A stretch of 20,000 nucleotides of DNA from Glandiceps talaboti (lineage: Eukaryota; Hemichordata; Enteropneusta; Spengelidae). Below the pieces are notes generated by a model, which had not been told where the DNA came from, made no database searches, and was given only the letters and a program-made list of their open reading frames with translations. The position numbers and the translations under genes were made by a program. The stretch spans positions 17,008,985-17,028,984 of the forward strand of contig NC_135562.1 in assembly GCF_964340395.1 (NCBI RefSeq). The letters are read 5' to 3'. This document shows, in pieces, positions 8,301 to 18,996 of this stretch; positions within the stretch are counted from its first letter, which is position 1, and each line of letters starts with the position of its first letter.

Positions 8301-8976
8301 AATGCTACACAAAATACATTGTTCCCCAGCACCTAGATCTGGCTAGACAACATAATGTCCCATCACTATTGACCTCATCATGCAGATAACCAAATCTTTT
8401 TTGGCGATCGAACCAGTATCTGGTATACGTATTAACATTTTTTGAAGCTGTAAAACGGAACTCATTTCTGCAGTTTACAAAGTGTCAGTTGAGTGTCTCA
8501 TGAGGCTTAGCCAAGAAAATGAAGCACTTCTAACTCTAAATGTTTGCAAGGAAAACATATTGAGTATACAAAATCATATGTACATGTAACAGAAGTATTG
8601 AGGCAAATATTGTTGATATTTGATGATAAGTCATAATGTACATCACTATCTTTCAATTTGTAATTTGTAATTTGTAATTTCGAACCAACAAAATACTCAC
8701 CTGAAAATTTTGTTGCCGTGGTTTTTCGGCGCCGTCAAAGTAAGTACGGGACATTCTGTCGCCAGGAAAGGTGAAAGGGTCGAGTGGTGCTCGTCCTTCT
8801 GACCTAACCTATCGCAAGTCTCGCTGAGCATCTCCTAACCTTTGACCTCTAGGCTCTAAGGTCTCATTGACATTACCTTGTGCGATCGTGTATTTAGATC
8901 TATGTGCATGGAAGTTGTAGTGTAAGAATGTTAACTTTATGTTTTTTTATTATTATCTCTATTCGTTGCTTGTTAG
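8301..8976. other. Non-coding stretch without recognised genes
   Basis: Apart from the short ATTTGTA repeat nothing is recognisable. The patch 8700-8900 is more GC-rich than its surroundings but shows no open frame with family resemblance. Confidence 0.5.
8656..8681. repeat. Short ATTTGTA tandem repeat
   Basis: Three to four copies of a 7-bp unit (TTTGTAA). Confidence 0.85.
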
Positions 8977-9148
8977 TTTGTCTGTCTGTCTGCCTGTCTG
9001 TTTGTTTGTTTGTTTGTTTGTTTGTTTGTTTGTTTGTTTCGATATCTATCTATCTGCCTGCCTACCTGCCTGTGTTTGTCTGTCTGTCTGTCTGTCTGTC
9101 TGCCTGCCTGTCTGTCCGTCCGTCCGTCCATCCGTCTATCTGCCTGCC

Positions 9149-9191
<43 letters not shown>

Positions 9192-9292
9192 ACGTCCGTC
9201 CGTCCGTCTGTCTGTCTGTCTGTCTGTCTGTCTGTATGCCTGTCGGTCTGTCTGTCTGTCTGTCCGCCCGTTCGTCGGTCTATCTGTCTGTA
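8977..9292. repeat. Compound tetranucleotide tract (TGTC/TTTG/TGCC/TCCG)n
   Basis: A tract of TGTC with blocks of TTTG (9001-9039), TGCC, TCCG and TATC. Because the unit is 4 bp and free of stops, all frames on both strands are open, giving Cys/Leu/Ser/Val- or Arg/Gln/Thr/Asp-rich pseudo-proteins. It is not a gene. Confidence 0.98.
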
Positions 9293-10140
9293 TCCCTAAA
9301 CGAACAGTGTACATTTTGGTACGTTAAACGAATTGTGGTAATGATTTGAAATTCGGAGAATTCGACTCAAGGTCACATCAAGGTCACATCAGTCAACATT
9401 TAAGTAGTTGCAGTCACTTGAGTATTGTCAGTTATAAAACTGAGATGTTTTTAGAAAGATTGAACCATTTCATTCCCTTACACGTAGGCAATTACTTTCC
9501 AGTTTTGACGGCAGTGTAGAACCAGTTTTGCCTCTCCCAAATGAATACGTACAGCACCCAAACACTTGTGGTAATCCACAAAACTCACGATAATCCAGTT
9601 AATTCATCCGGTTAATTCCTACAGGTCGATGTATTACGAGAATCTCGACCTTTCGCTGATCCGGAGTAGGTCGGCATTTAAATTATGCCCTTCAGGATGC
9701 CAAAAAACTTGAGTATGCTAATAGGTTAGTGTGAAGGGCTGGGTCACCGATATATCGCTGTACCATTGTCCAAAACCAGTCACACTAATGCCATCTCATC
9801 AGGGGGTCGTCCGTAACTGCTCTTCCGTCGCGTCGACGTGGCTGATGAGAAGGCAAATAGAACCATGTGAGCGCAATGGGACCCTTTATATAGACTTCTA
9901 GATAGATTCTAATCACATGAATAGCCGATAATGTTTATCTCAAATCGAGATTTATGAGATTTTGATAAAGTACTCAATGACAAACATCGTGATTAAAATG
10001 CAATTACAGAATTTATGGCAGAGGTTATATATAAGTGGACACCTTTACATTCTTAAGTATGCATGCACTAACATGTTATCGTTTCTATCAAAGGTCGTGA
10101 CCTTTGTAGGGACCATCTAACACCTTTCGAATTATGAATA
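9293..10140. other. Non-coding stretch with nuclear-receptor-like motifs
   Basis: No gene is seen. TCAAGGTCA occurs twice, 11 bp apart (9367-9375, 9378-9386). An exact inverted repeat, CAAAGGTCGTGACCTTTG, is at 10089-10106. Whether these are functional is unknown. Confidence 0.4.
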
Positions 10141-10149
10141 AATCAAGCC

Positions 10150-10157
10150 TATATAAA
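10150..10157 (+). promoter_or_regulatory. TATA-box-like sequence
   Basis: TATATAAA follows the CAAAGGTC inverted repeat by about 45 bp. It may be chance in AT-rich DNA. It is noted because a candidate first coding exon lies about 0.9 kb downstream. Confidence 0.2.
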
Positions 10158-10980
10158 CAGACAAACATGGAACTGTAATTTATGACTCATTTAGTCCGCC
10201 ATTTAATAAAGTTCGCTTATACATTAATATACGTCAACATTAGGTACAACTTTGTATACCTATGTTAATGTATAGACGGACAGACAGGCAGCCATTTTTT
10301 TAAATAGCGTACCGAACATCATTCCTAGGACGGTACTTAAAAACGTGTGAAAAAACTAATATATTAGACCATGGTACATATATATGTCGACAGGTTGAAG
10401 AACATATTATTAATTACATGTACTTCAAGTTTATCAAAATTTTATTTCCTAAATCGTTAAAGCCGCAACTGGGGACGATTTTTGAAACTGTTATAATGAC
10501 TAAATTGTAATATCGTACACCCTGAACAGTGTTGAAACATCTGTGAGTAAACATATAGGTGTACACATTGTATGGCGCAATTGCTCCAATCAAACTGAAT
10601 TTGAGGTCCAATGCACCCCAATGCAATTACGATATGATATCAACCAGTCACTGTACTACTTACATGTATGGATAAAATCAACCTTTGATCAACAAATGTA
10701 CAATGTCTAATTATTGGTATATGTAAAGTTTACATACATTAACAATTTTCAGTGAACATATTTTTGGTTTTCGAATGTCTAGCTAGTGCAGTGTCTTGTA
10801 TGAAAACAAATAGTGGTGTAACAGGTGATGTACATGTACATCATAAATAGTGCCGGGTTCTGTCCAGTTGCACCCACTACTTAAACATTCACACGATAAT
10901 GCATTGCGAAGACGACCCCATAGTTTGGTGATAAGATAATAAATCACCTTGGTAACAGTTGATACAGGCCTCTCAGCGAT
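10158..10980. other. Non-coding stretch
   Basis: No gene is recognised. Small palindromes are present: TATACATTAA/TTAATGTATA arms around 10217-10274, and the 18-bp palindrome TGATGTACATGTACATCA at 10826-10843. Confidence 0.45.
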
Positions 10981-11033
10981 ACAGTTAGTCAACGATTTCG
11001 CACAGCTAAAGGAGAGCGGGACGAAAAACACAG

Positions 11034-11042
11034 AATGTCGTC
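11034..11042 (+). CDS. Candidate first coding exon (start codon then donor)
   Basis: ATGTCGTCG has adenine at -3 and is followed directly by the consensus donor GTAAGTCT. The preceding 60 bp (GCACAGCTAAAGGAGAGCGG and onward) look like a purine-rich 5' UTR. It would encode Met-Ser-Ser in phase 0. No family match is possible from three codons. Confidence 0.25.
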
Positions 11043-11043
11043 G

Positions 11044-13435
11044 GTAAGTCTCTTATTTCAACTGTTTATCTTTCATTTTTAAAAAAAATGAAATTTGTTT
11101 TGTAACACAAATATAGTGACTAGAAAACGCGGTTAATTACGCGCTACTTGTGTGCGAATCTGCGTAGGTTCGCATCAATGTTTTCATGCAAGGAATTTCA
11201 CATCGTTATTGTCAGCAACGAATTCGAACTCACTAAACATTGATTTGTGCGTATCAACGTATCTCAGAACGTATGAGTGGTGTTCAGACAGTAGTAGTTT
11301 AAGCCATGTTGACAACAGTTTACACAGTGAAGGTGTATTTTGACAAACAAATTTGTCAGCCATTACAACTTTTTTATGCAGTACCTGATTTATTGAAACC
11401 ACTTGGATGTAGACGACAACATTTCTCTTTCCCCATAAATCTTTAACATATTTTTTTCGTGACGTCACATCACGGTATAAAACCTTGTTATCAGTTAACA
11501 TCAATGTCTGGTCCGCTGTTTTGCTATATACATATAGAAATCGACCTTTTTAAAATGATGCTATGATCTGTATGTCGGCGTTTCTCGTTGTTATCACGAT
11601 AATATATAGCCTCCGACCACACCATGAATCAGTCTATGCTATTGCTGATTTATTGGCAACCGACATTGTTCTCGAAACATTGATAATGTTGAAGTACCAT
11701 TTTATAGATGGAGTAAAGATCCGATAGATGTCACTAATTTACATACATTTACATAATGATTGAGATATTAGTCCATAACTTCGAATATTAAAGGGGAATA
11801 CCACTCCAAGTAAAAAAAAAGCATTTCCGTAAACTTTGGATTCTGGAGAGTTATTTTATGATTTGACAAGACGTGATATATTTCGCAAACGAGAAATCAA
11901 ATTCTGTGAGCCAGGCAACAAAGTTTAATGTTAGCGTAGATAAGCACAATGGCACCAGTACACAGTCATTGAATTCCCTCCAGAGTGTCTGTTCCTCATT
12001 TGGTTAATGATGTAAACAGTAACATCGTGCATACTCCACTATTACAATGGAGACATATGGTGGACATGTGATATTGTACAAGTTTAAACATTAAAAAAAA
12101 TACAATTTTACATTAACCACACATCATGCTGACGACTCTGAAAATGAAACAATTTCAAAATGAGGTCTAGCTCTGCTTTATATCTTTAGAGTGTTTATCT
12201 TGTAAAATGAAATGTTGCAGCTAGTTTCCCCATGGCTCTAGATGATTGAGATCAATAATAGATCCATGGTCTCACTGACCTTGATAACATATCTCATCGC
12301 AACTACATGCTCACCTCGAATACCCTGTATTCATTGATGTCTCATGACGGTGCAATTTTAAATCACATGGTGTCCTTGTTGTACTTGCGAATCACGAGAC
12401 GCACGAACCGTTGACCCGAGAGAAGTGCAGCAATGAATAATTCATACTGTCCTTCACCCAAACACATTAATACTACGAAATATGAGTTTATGTGATGTTA
12501 TCGCAAATCAAATCTCTTGTCGATGGGAATAAAGTTGAGGCTGATTGCATCGAATTAGCCGCATTTCTTAAAGGTTAGGGGGACATGACATTTTCACCCA
12601 GCCCTATATCGTAACGATCTCTCTATTAAACATCATAGACTTGTCAAATCTGACCTAGGGAGGCCTTTTGTGCGCTAGGGCGATTCATGATAGGAAACAA
12701 AATGTTTTTTTCACAACTTTTGAGAGTTGCCTCAGTATTATTTGAGGGTATGGTTCAAGAGGTGTGACGCTCCTATCTTTGTTTGTCTCCCATGATGCAC
12801 CGCCCCAGTGCACACAAGGTCTCATCCGAACAAGATTTGTCCATATTCAAAGCATTATTTTTTTAAGCGCTCGAGGCTGCACGAGAGTTCAATTTGATAG
12901 CCATTACTAACTCTACTCTCGTGTTTCTGCGTTTTTTCCTAGTCATAGTACGTGGAAAATAAAACAACCTTTCTTGTGTTCCCTTGTAAACTGCAATTTC
13001 AATCTACGCAAAAAAGGAACATGCTAGTCATGTTCTGTAAACAGTTTCAGAAACGTCAACAACCGTCAAAGTTGACAATGTCATAAACGTATAAATTAAG
13101 GTTACGTTAAGAATTTCAGCTCTTTAATCATCTAGTGTACTGGAGTCTAGAATATCAATACAGTATATTTTTACACAGGGGTTCGAAACTTTCCTCCTTT
13201 AATATGAAAGATCGTCGCTATAGCAACAACCTATTAAATTGTCCATAATGCTAGAATTGTTCTATGGCCAGTTCGACACGGGCTATCTGAAACGATGCAA
13301 GGCTTTCAAAGCTACCCATGTAAAATCGTATCTTTTGAATAACAATAATAGTAATGATATCGCGAAAGCCGCCTGGTTTATATTGCATGTCTAACTTTTA
13401 ACGAAAGAATCAGAATTTAGTTGTGTGAAATCCGT
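11044..13435. other. Long non-coding stretch
   Basis: No exon with family resemblance was found on either strand. A full CRE-type palindrome GTGACGTCAC lies at 11459-11468. The piece from about 11791 (AAAGGGGAATACCACTCCA) resembles a dispersed repeat but I cannot delimit it. This could be intergenic DNA or a large first intron of the putative downstream gene. Confidence 0.5.
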
Positions 13436-13437
13436 TA

Positions 13438-13828
13438 CTACCAAACTAGAAAGACTATAGAGTTTCAATCAGGCAGCACGATCACGATGTTTGTTACAAC
13501 CCACACGCAACGTTAACGGTTGCTGTTGCGAATTACACAAACAAAACACCGGAACTAATAGTGTGAACACACATAATATGTTACATTTTATCTCACTGTG
13601 AACACAGTCAAATAAACAGTTTTAGAGTTTGAATCTCCTTGAATTGCTTCATCCGGCTGTGATGTTAATTTGAGTTGACATCGAGATAAAAATGTGTCGT
13701 TTATTTGCTTGCGCGCGCTATTAGTGCCGGTATTTTGTTTGTGTAGTTTGTAACAAGAAAGTTGTGTGATAAGTAAAACAAATATCGTGCTGCCAGGAGG
13801 AAAGTCTATAGTCAGTTTGGTTTGGTAG
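13438..13828. mobile_element. TA-flanked fold-back MITE, family copy 2
   Basis: The same terminal CTACCAAAC/GGTTTGGTAG and TA flanks (13436-13437, 13829-13830) as the element at 1687-2003. The arms are longer. After the terminal 24 bp, both arms carry GGCAGCACGAT and then TACACAAACAAAA(C/T)ACCGG and ACTAATAG in inverted order, giving about 130-140-bp arms around a core. The 74-bp length excess over copy 1 lies in the arms, so copy 1 is probably an internally deleted derivative or a sister subfamily. Confidence 0.8.
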
Positions 13829-13830
13829 TA

Positions 13831-14903
13831 AACAATTTTCAGCAACCAAACAGAATGGATTTTGTTTATCTACCTAATATTTCAACATATTGTCAGGCGA
13901 TAGTCTCGCGTTTTCTCATCGTCTGACGGATTGTCGTGATAACTGGCGAGCTCGGCGACTGCTTCGAGGCACGTGAGTGCAGCCAATGCTTCCTGTTCTG
14001 TTATCATATTTTGAACATAACGAAATGCCAGTCAGCGTGTCAAAACGGTCAATACAATATTTCTATTACACTGTCAGATTGGCGCCATGAACGTTCAACA
14101 CAAGCAGACGATCGATTATTTGACATTTCTTGATAACGAAATTGAATATTTGAAAGCAAAAATATTACAATTTTATATTTTATATTAATATTTATAAGAT
14201 AAAAATTGCTAACTATTAGAAAATTGTTAATTATTTTTACTATATTTTACTGATTACACTAACAGGACGCTTTCCACATGTGAAATGTCTCAAGCCAATT
14301 TTTAATTACTAGATCAAAGTTATTTATGGAAAAAAAGGTTCCAAAACCTCGGTAATCTTTGACCTGTTAGTTGTTTTTCTTCCCAATGTCTATGATGTAA
14401 CGATGTCGGACTATTGAGATGTTTCACAGAAGAGCTCGGCTATAGTTGTTACATGTCACGTTTAAAATTTAAAAAAAAATCATATTAAAAATTCTCATTG
14501 CTACCAGATACCAAACTGTAACGCATCATGAATAGCCCGAAAATTTATGAAAAGTAGCAGGCTCGGGGACACGTCTGCTTCTCAGTAGATAACGAAGGAA
14601 TGACGACAATATTATTGAATCACGCACTACAAACTAACTGTCGTGTTTTCTCTGCAGAATTATGTCGTCAACTTTATATTTGAACAAACAACTAAATCAT
14701 AATTGCGATTCTTTGTAGATTTTAGAATACAACCCATTTGAGTTTATTTTGTATGTGATGTTGACCCCAACACATTCCATCAGGCTGGGCAATAATAACA
14801 TCATGTCCACATGATAAGATTTGAACTTTGACACGGTATTTTGATTGTATATCACAGATGACCTGTCCCCACACTGTCTACATATGTTCATTTGGGTGAT
14901 TAC
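13831..14903. other. Non-coding stretch
   Basis: AT-rich, with no recognisable gene. Short open frames (for example 13936-14133) show no domain resemblance or splice context. Confidence 0.5.
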
Positions 14904-14906
14904 TAA

Positions 14907-15699
14907 GGAAGCCTTCAGTAATTACGAGGGGGGGAGCTGGGGAAATAGGGGTGTGGGAAACGTTTTAATTTTTGACGGGAGAGGGCTATATGTTACGAAA
15001 TGGAATCAGGGAAGGGTCAAATTTGACTGTACTTTTGAAACGTTGTATTATTTTGTAAGCTGATATCTCACCGTTGCCATATCCCACCGCTGCCACCATT
15101 GTATCATAATATTGGAACATATACGTACAATCGCTGCTGACAACCAAGCAGTGAATGGATATTATAAGGTGTCATTGGGTCTAATAGGAGTGAAGGAGGG
15201 ACAGTATATGGTAAGATAATGGTGATAATGTGGTGGAGTGAACTCGGAAAGGTTGACCACATCCTAACAACACTTAACATCAGCAGTGCGCCCTTTGGAA
15301 CTCTGGTTTCAGCTCTGCCAATTAGATCCAAAACACGGGTATTTGATAAAGCAGTGCCTTCCACACAAAGCCACTGTGGTGGTTGTAGTGAGAGAAACCA
15401 ATGCCGTCAAATATCAAATTATTTGGTTTGTGTGTTTTTAAAACCATTTTGAATGTTATCACTATAAAATATTTTATCTTATCTTATCAATGTGGTGACA
15501 CCAGCGGGATCGAGTCATTGCCATTGATCCAGGGACACGTGTCTCGTCACATCTGACAGCATTTAACCCATGTTTTGGAAATATTTGAACGGGGGAGGGT
15601 CATGTTTGCGAGAAAGAATTTGGGGAAGGCAACTATTTATAACACGGAACTGGGGGAGGCTCCCCCAACCCTCACCTTTTGTAATTACTGAAGGCTCCC
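14907..15699. mobile_element. Harbinger-like non-autonomous element with TAA duplication (793 bp)
   Basis: The left terminus GGAAGCCTTCAGTAATTAC (14907-14925) and the inverse of the right terminus GGGAGCCTTCAGTAATTAC (15681-15699) match at 18 of 19 positions. TAA flanks both ends (14904-14906, 15700-15702). GG..CC termini with a 3-bp TWA duplication are typical of PIF/Harbinger elements. G-rich subterminal blocks (GGGGGGAGC, GGGGGAGCC) also correspond. No transposase is present, so movement would need a source in trans. A LINE tail appears to be nested inside. Confidence 0.75.
15290..15490 (+). pseudogene. Decayed LINE 3'-end fragment nested in the Harbinger-like element
   Basis: One frame reads SKTRVFDKAVPS and RQISNYL, and a shifted frame continues FKTIL. 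Together they resemble the common LINE C-terminus (K-T-x-x-x-D-x-A-x-x-x-A-P ... R-x-x-x-N-x-x-x-F-K-x-x-L). The piece ends in (TTATC)3 at about 15474-15488, as LINE tails often do. Frameshifts show it is dead. Confidence 0.4.
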
Positions 15700-15702
15700 T
15701 AA

Positions 15703-17040
15703 ACTAGGTCAGCTACCATATTTAACTTAACCCACATCATTGGGATATAGTATCAACATTCCAGCAAGGGGACCTTGACATCAATATGTAGTCATTTATC
15801 AGATCTTCTGAAGAGACCCAATATATAATAAAGACATCCACAAACATTCTGGCCTGAATTAGGTAAAAATGAGGTCGTCTCATCGAGATCCTAGAACAAG
15901 CTGTCAGTTTAAAGTGGTACAAGTTGAGTTAAGGTTTTTTTCAATCCAACGACAATATTACAATATTTAGTTTGTTAAGTAAGTGTTTGACAACACAGGA
16001 AGGTACACACCTAGCAATTACATAACCTCTTTTTACAGACCACACCAGTCACAAATCCTATCACCTCATTCTTTCACAAGAATTCGCTACCATCACAGCT
16101 AACTTATTTGGATGTGTGTGTCAAATACATAATGTCAATGTCAACGCATGCCTCTATATGATATTGTAAGTGTCGTCTGGTGTTGGTACAACAGTGCAAA
16201 TTGCATAGTATACTACCAGCGTCGTCAAAATATTTTCATATGCATAATAAATTACGTCATGTGATTATTTATAAGTCATATCTCAATATAAGTTTTGAAT
16301 TTAGTCAAGTGCAAGTGGTGAATAAGTATACTGAAGTAGGTAGACTATTGCTGAGTATCTTTCAAATATGCAGCAACAATTTACGCCAAAAAACTGAGTC
16401 AACTTGTGTCCCTTTCGTTTTCCTTCTCAGACCACCAACTTGGTGGTATAAAGTTCAATCAATCGCCAAAACCGATGCATGTTTTTTTACGACTTCATAT
16501 AAGCATTCGGGGGTATTAAATATGACTAATAAATCCCATAAATAGTGAGTTTGAAAAAAATCAGTTACTGCAATAAAATGCGACATTTATGACTTTAGAT
16601 GACAGTTTACTAAGGTGTTCAGGGGAAACAGGTCAACAAAAACAAAGACAACTGTTTCACTTGAAAAAACCCAGGCGTCTGGCTGATATAAAAATGCCAC
16701 TCTAAACAATGGTACATATAACCAGCTGGCCCCATAAACATCTTACCAAAAATAAAATCTCCTAACTTTCATCGATAAATACCACGATGGAATTTACACA
16801 ACGACTAAATATAGAAAATCACACCATAAGATTATGTCATCATAAATATTATTATTTACTTTTCTCTAACCAATCATGTGAATTCTTAGTGACATCATGT
16901 TTGCCCAGATTCGTCATCGCCAGTCTATTTCTGACCTATGGCCTAGAATGCCGAAATGTAGAATTTATACCCATATTTCCGAAATACGATATTTTGGATC
17001 GTAACATACCTACGTTTGCACATATTGGCATTTCAATATT
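15703..17040. other. Non-coding stretch
   Basis: The open frames at 16180-16545 and 16787-17120 show no recognisable domain. A small perfect inverted repeat ACCACCAA-c-TTGGTGGT is at 16431-16447. A T-rich acceptor at 16039 is followed by 40 open codons of unknown resemblance. Confidence 0.45.
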
Positions 17041-17119
17041 TGTAGTCTGCAAAGGGCGAAGCCCGAGGGGATTACTACGTTTTCTTGGTTCCCGTTGGTT
17101 CCGATTTTTCCGTCAGTCC

Positions 17120-17120
<1 letters not shown>

Positions 17121-17212
<92 letters not shown>
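17121..17212. repeat. (TA)46 microsatellite
   Basis: An uninterrupted TA tract of 92 bp ending exactly at the terminus of the adjoining MITE. Frames through it give Tyr-Ile polymers, which are artefacts. Confidence 0.99.
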
Positions 17213-17215
<3 letters not shown>

Positions 17216-17465
17216 ACATAGCGTATTAGCATAGTTAATTATTCTGCAATAATGATTTATGTCTATGCCTACACGACGACACAAGTTCATTCCGTTTATT
17301 TAGAGTGCAACGATGAGGTTGACAAATTATAATATACTTTTCAGTTATGCAGAGATTACATCTCTGACTGGAGCTGTTGTACGGTCGCGCGCGTGCGATA
17401 ATTGTGTAGGCATAGACATAAATCATTATTGCAGAACAATTAACTATGCTAATACCCTATGTTAC
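17213..17465. mobile_element. 253-bp MITE with 62-bp inverted repeats and TA flanks
   Basis: The termini 17213-17274 and 17404-17465 are reverse complements at 60 of 62 positions, starting GTAACATAG. TA flanks both sides (17211-17212 and 17466-17467), and the left TA is the last unit of the adjacent (TA)n tract. The 129-bp centre carries no gene. The high arm identity suggests a young insertion or ongoing arm homogenisation. The TA duplication fits Tc1/mariner-type transposition in trans. Confidence 0.88.
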
Positions 17466-17562
17466 TAGGTAGATATTCCCTGTTAGGAACATTAGAATAA
17501 TAGAATTTAACGGTAAGGAAACGCAGATACTATATTCCATTCTACCCCTTATGAGTGAGGAC

Positions 17563-17565
<3 letters not shown>

Positions 17566-17654
<89 letters not shown>
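17566..17654. repeat. (TA)n microsatellite, about 44 copies
   Basis: A second uninterrupted TA tract of 89 bp, 98 bp after the MITE right end. Confidence 0.99.
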
Positions 17655-17657
<3 letters not shown>

Positions 17658-17659
17658 CT

Positions 17660-18135
17660 GCATCAACTGATTTAAACCAAACCAGGTACAAATGTCAGAC
17701 ACGATAGTGGGCATATACTGTGTACCTCTGATTGATTTATAAATCTCTGCGATAATGACCGAATGGCGGCCATATTTGTTGTTAAAATCCCAGTTGAACC
17801 ACAAACTAGCTTTCTTATGAGCCTTTGACATTTAAATATATATGGTCAAGGTCAAATAGATCAAAATATCAAAGTCCACATGTACATGTACACCTGGCAT
17901 GCATGGGCTAATCTTATCCAAACCTGGCACAAATGTCAGATATGATAATCTCCATTTAAGGACATCATTTGAGTGTCTACACCCCTCCTATGCATGTTTT
18001 CTAATGAGACGTTGACCTTTGACCTTGAACTCTGTTCTCAAGGTCAAATGACACAAGTCATTCAAAGTGTTCATGTATACCTATGGTGTGTATGGAACAG
18101 TTTCAAACAAACCTTGCACAACTGTCAGACACATA
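17660..18135. repeat. Degenerate tandem repeat (three units, period about 190-240 bp)
   Basis: A stretch of the form AAACC(A/T)GG(T/C)ACAAATGTCAGA occurs at about 17675-17699, 17922-17940 and, more diverged, at about 18107-18130. CAAGGTCAAAT(A/G) recurs between them (from 17847 and from 18039). The TCAAGGTCA motif is present at 17846-17854, 18038-18046 and inverted at 18020-18028. Confidence 0.55.
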
Positions 18136-18365
18136 GTCTAATTGTGTACACCACTTTATTTCTGACCGAATGACGGCTTTCTTTATACACAAAGTACGGA
18201 TATTTCGCTCTGACATTTAGTTTGAGTTTTGAAAATTTTAATCAATCGAGAGTTACACTGTAAACTGTTGACGAACATTACCCTACTGCACGTATATGTC
18301 TGTAAACATCTGAACGCAGACAGTCAACTATAAAACGCCGACATTTCACCTACTTGGCGTACAAG

Positions 18366-18473
18366 TAATAGATAGTCAACGAGTTCGGTAGGGTTATGTG
18401 CCAATAAAAGAGGAGGCGTAGCCCCCTAGGTTTTGGCACATACATGTAACCCTACCGAATAAGTTGTCTATTA
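18366..18473. mobile_element. 108-bp hairpin element
   Basis: TTCGGTAGGGTTATGTGCCAA on the left matches the inverse of the right arm, except that the right arm contains an extra 6-bp ACATGT after GGGTT. Weaker pairing continues outward to TAATAGA/TCTATTA. The centre holds GGAGGCGTAGCCCCC. Confidence 0.75.
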
Positions 18474-18666
18474 TACTATATACTACGACGTGATTGGCTC
18501 AAACGGATCTTTTTCAAAATTTTGTGTAATTTGTTGCATGCAAATTCAGTGCTGAGTGTAATATAGGTCACACCCCTAAGAAAGAGTCCAGGGTTATGGC
18601 TCCATATAACCAACCGAAATCGAGGCCTCTGATTGGCCAAGTCGGTCTCGCCGTAGTATAAAGCAC

Positions 18667-18996
18667 CATATAAATACCTAAATAGGTACTATTTAAGAAG
18701 AATTCTGTGCAAATCTCTGTTGATACATTACTCGGATTATCCACCACTTATTCAGCCTCGTCTGTTAATGTAATCTACGTACTACAAAATCAGATAATTC
18801 TACGGCCAGAATTTACCATAAATACCTAAATCGTTATAATTAGGTACTATTTCAGAAGCGTTCTGTGCAAATCTTTGATGATAAATTACTCGGATTGTCC
18901 ACCACTTATTCAGCCTCGTCTGCTAATACTCAGACCAGTATAGGCTAATGTAATCTACGTACTGCAAGGTCAAATAATCCTACGGCCATAGTTTAC
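18667..18996. repeat. Tandem duplication (150-bp and 180-bp copies)
   Basis: Copy 1 (18667-18816) and copy 2 (18817-18996) share long blocks, including TTCTGTGCAAATCT, CCACCACTTATTCAGCCTCG and TGTAATCTACGTACT. Copy 2 has a 10-bp insertion in the loop of a small hairpin and a 22-bp insertion near 18929-18951. In both copies AAATACCTA remains opposed to TAGGTACTATTT. Confidence 0.92.

Noticed and set aside
8904-9349. Cys/Val/Leu/Ser-rich and Arg/Gln/Thr/Asp-rich open frames up to 136 codons
   Set aside because: They are translations of a stop-free tetranucleotide tract that is open in every frame on both strands.
14659-14718. Acceptor-like CTCTGCAG followed by ATGTCGTCA and a short open frame
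   Set aside because: It stops after about 18 codons, has no donor and resembles no protein. The likeness to ATGTCGTCG at 11034 is probably chance.
16040-16164. Possible terminal exon after a good acceptor (40 open codons, then TGA)
   Set aside because: No family resemblance and no partner exon in phase that I could find.
16180-16545. 121-codon open frame
   Set aside because: AT-rich, with no recognisable motifs and no supporting splice or promoter context. A chance frame of this length is not surprising in 20 kb.
16787-17221. 144-codon open frame ending in a Tyr-Ile polymer
   Set aside because: The 3' third is the (TA)n microsatellite and the rest shows no domain, splice context or family resemblance.
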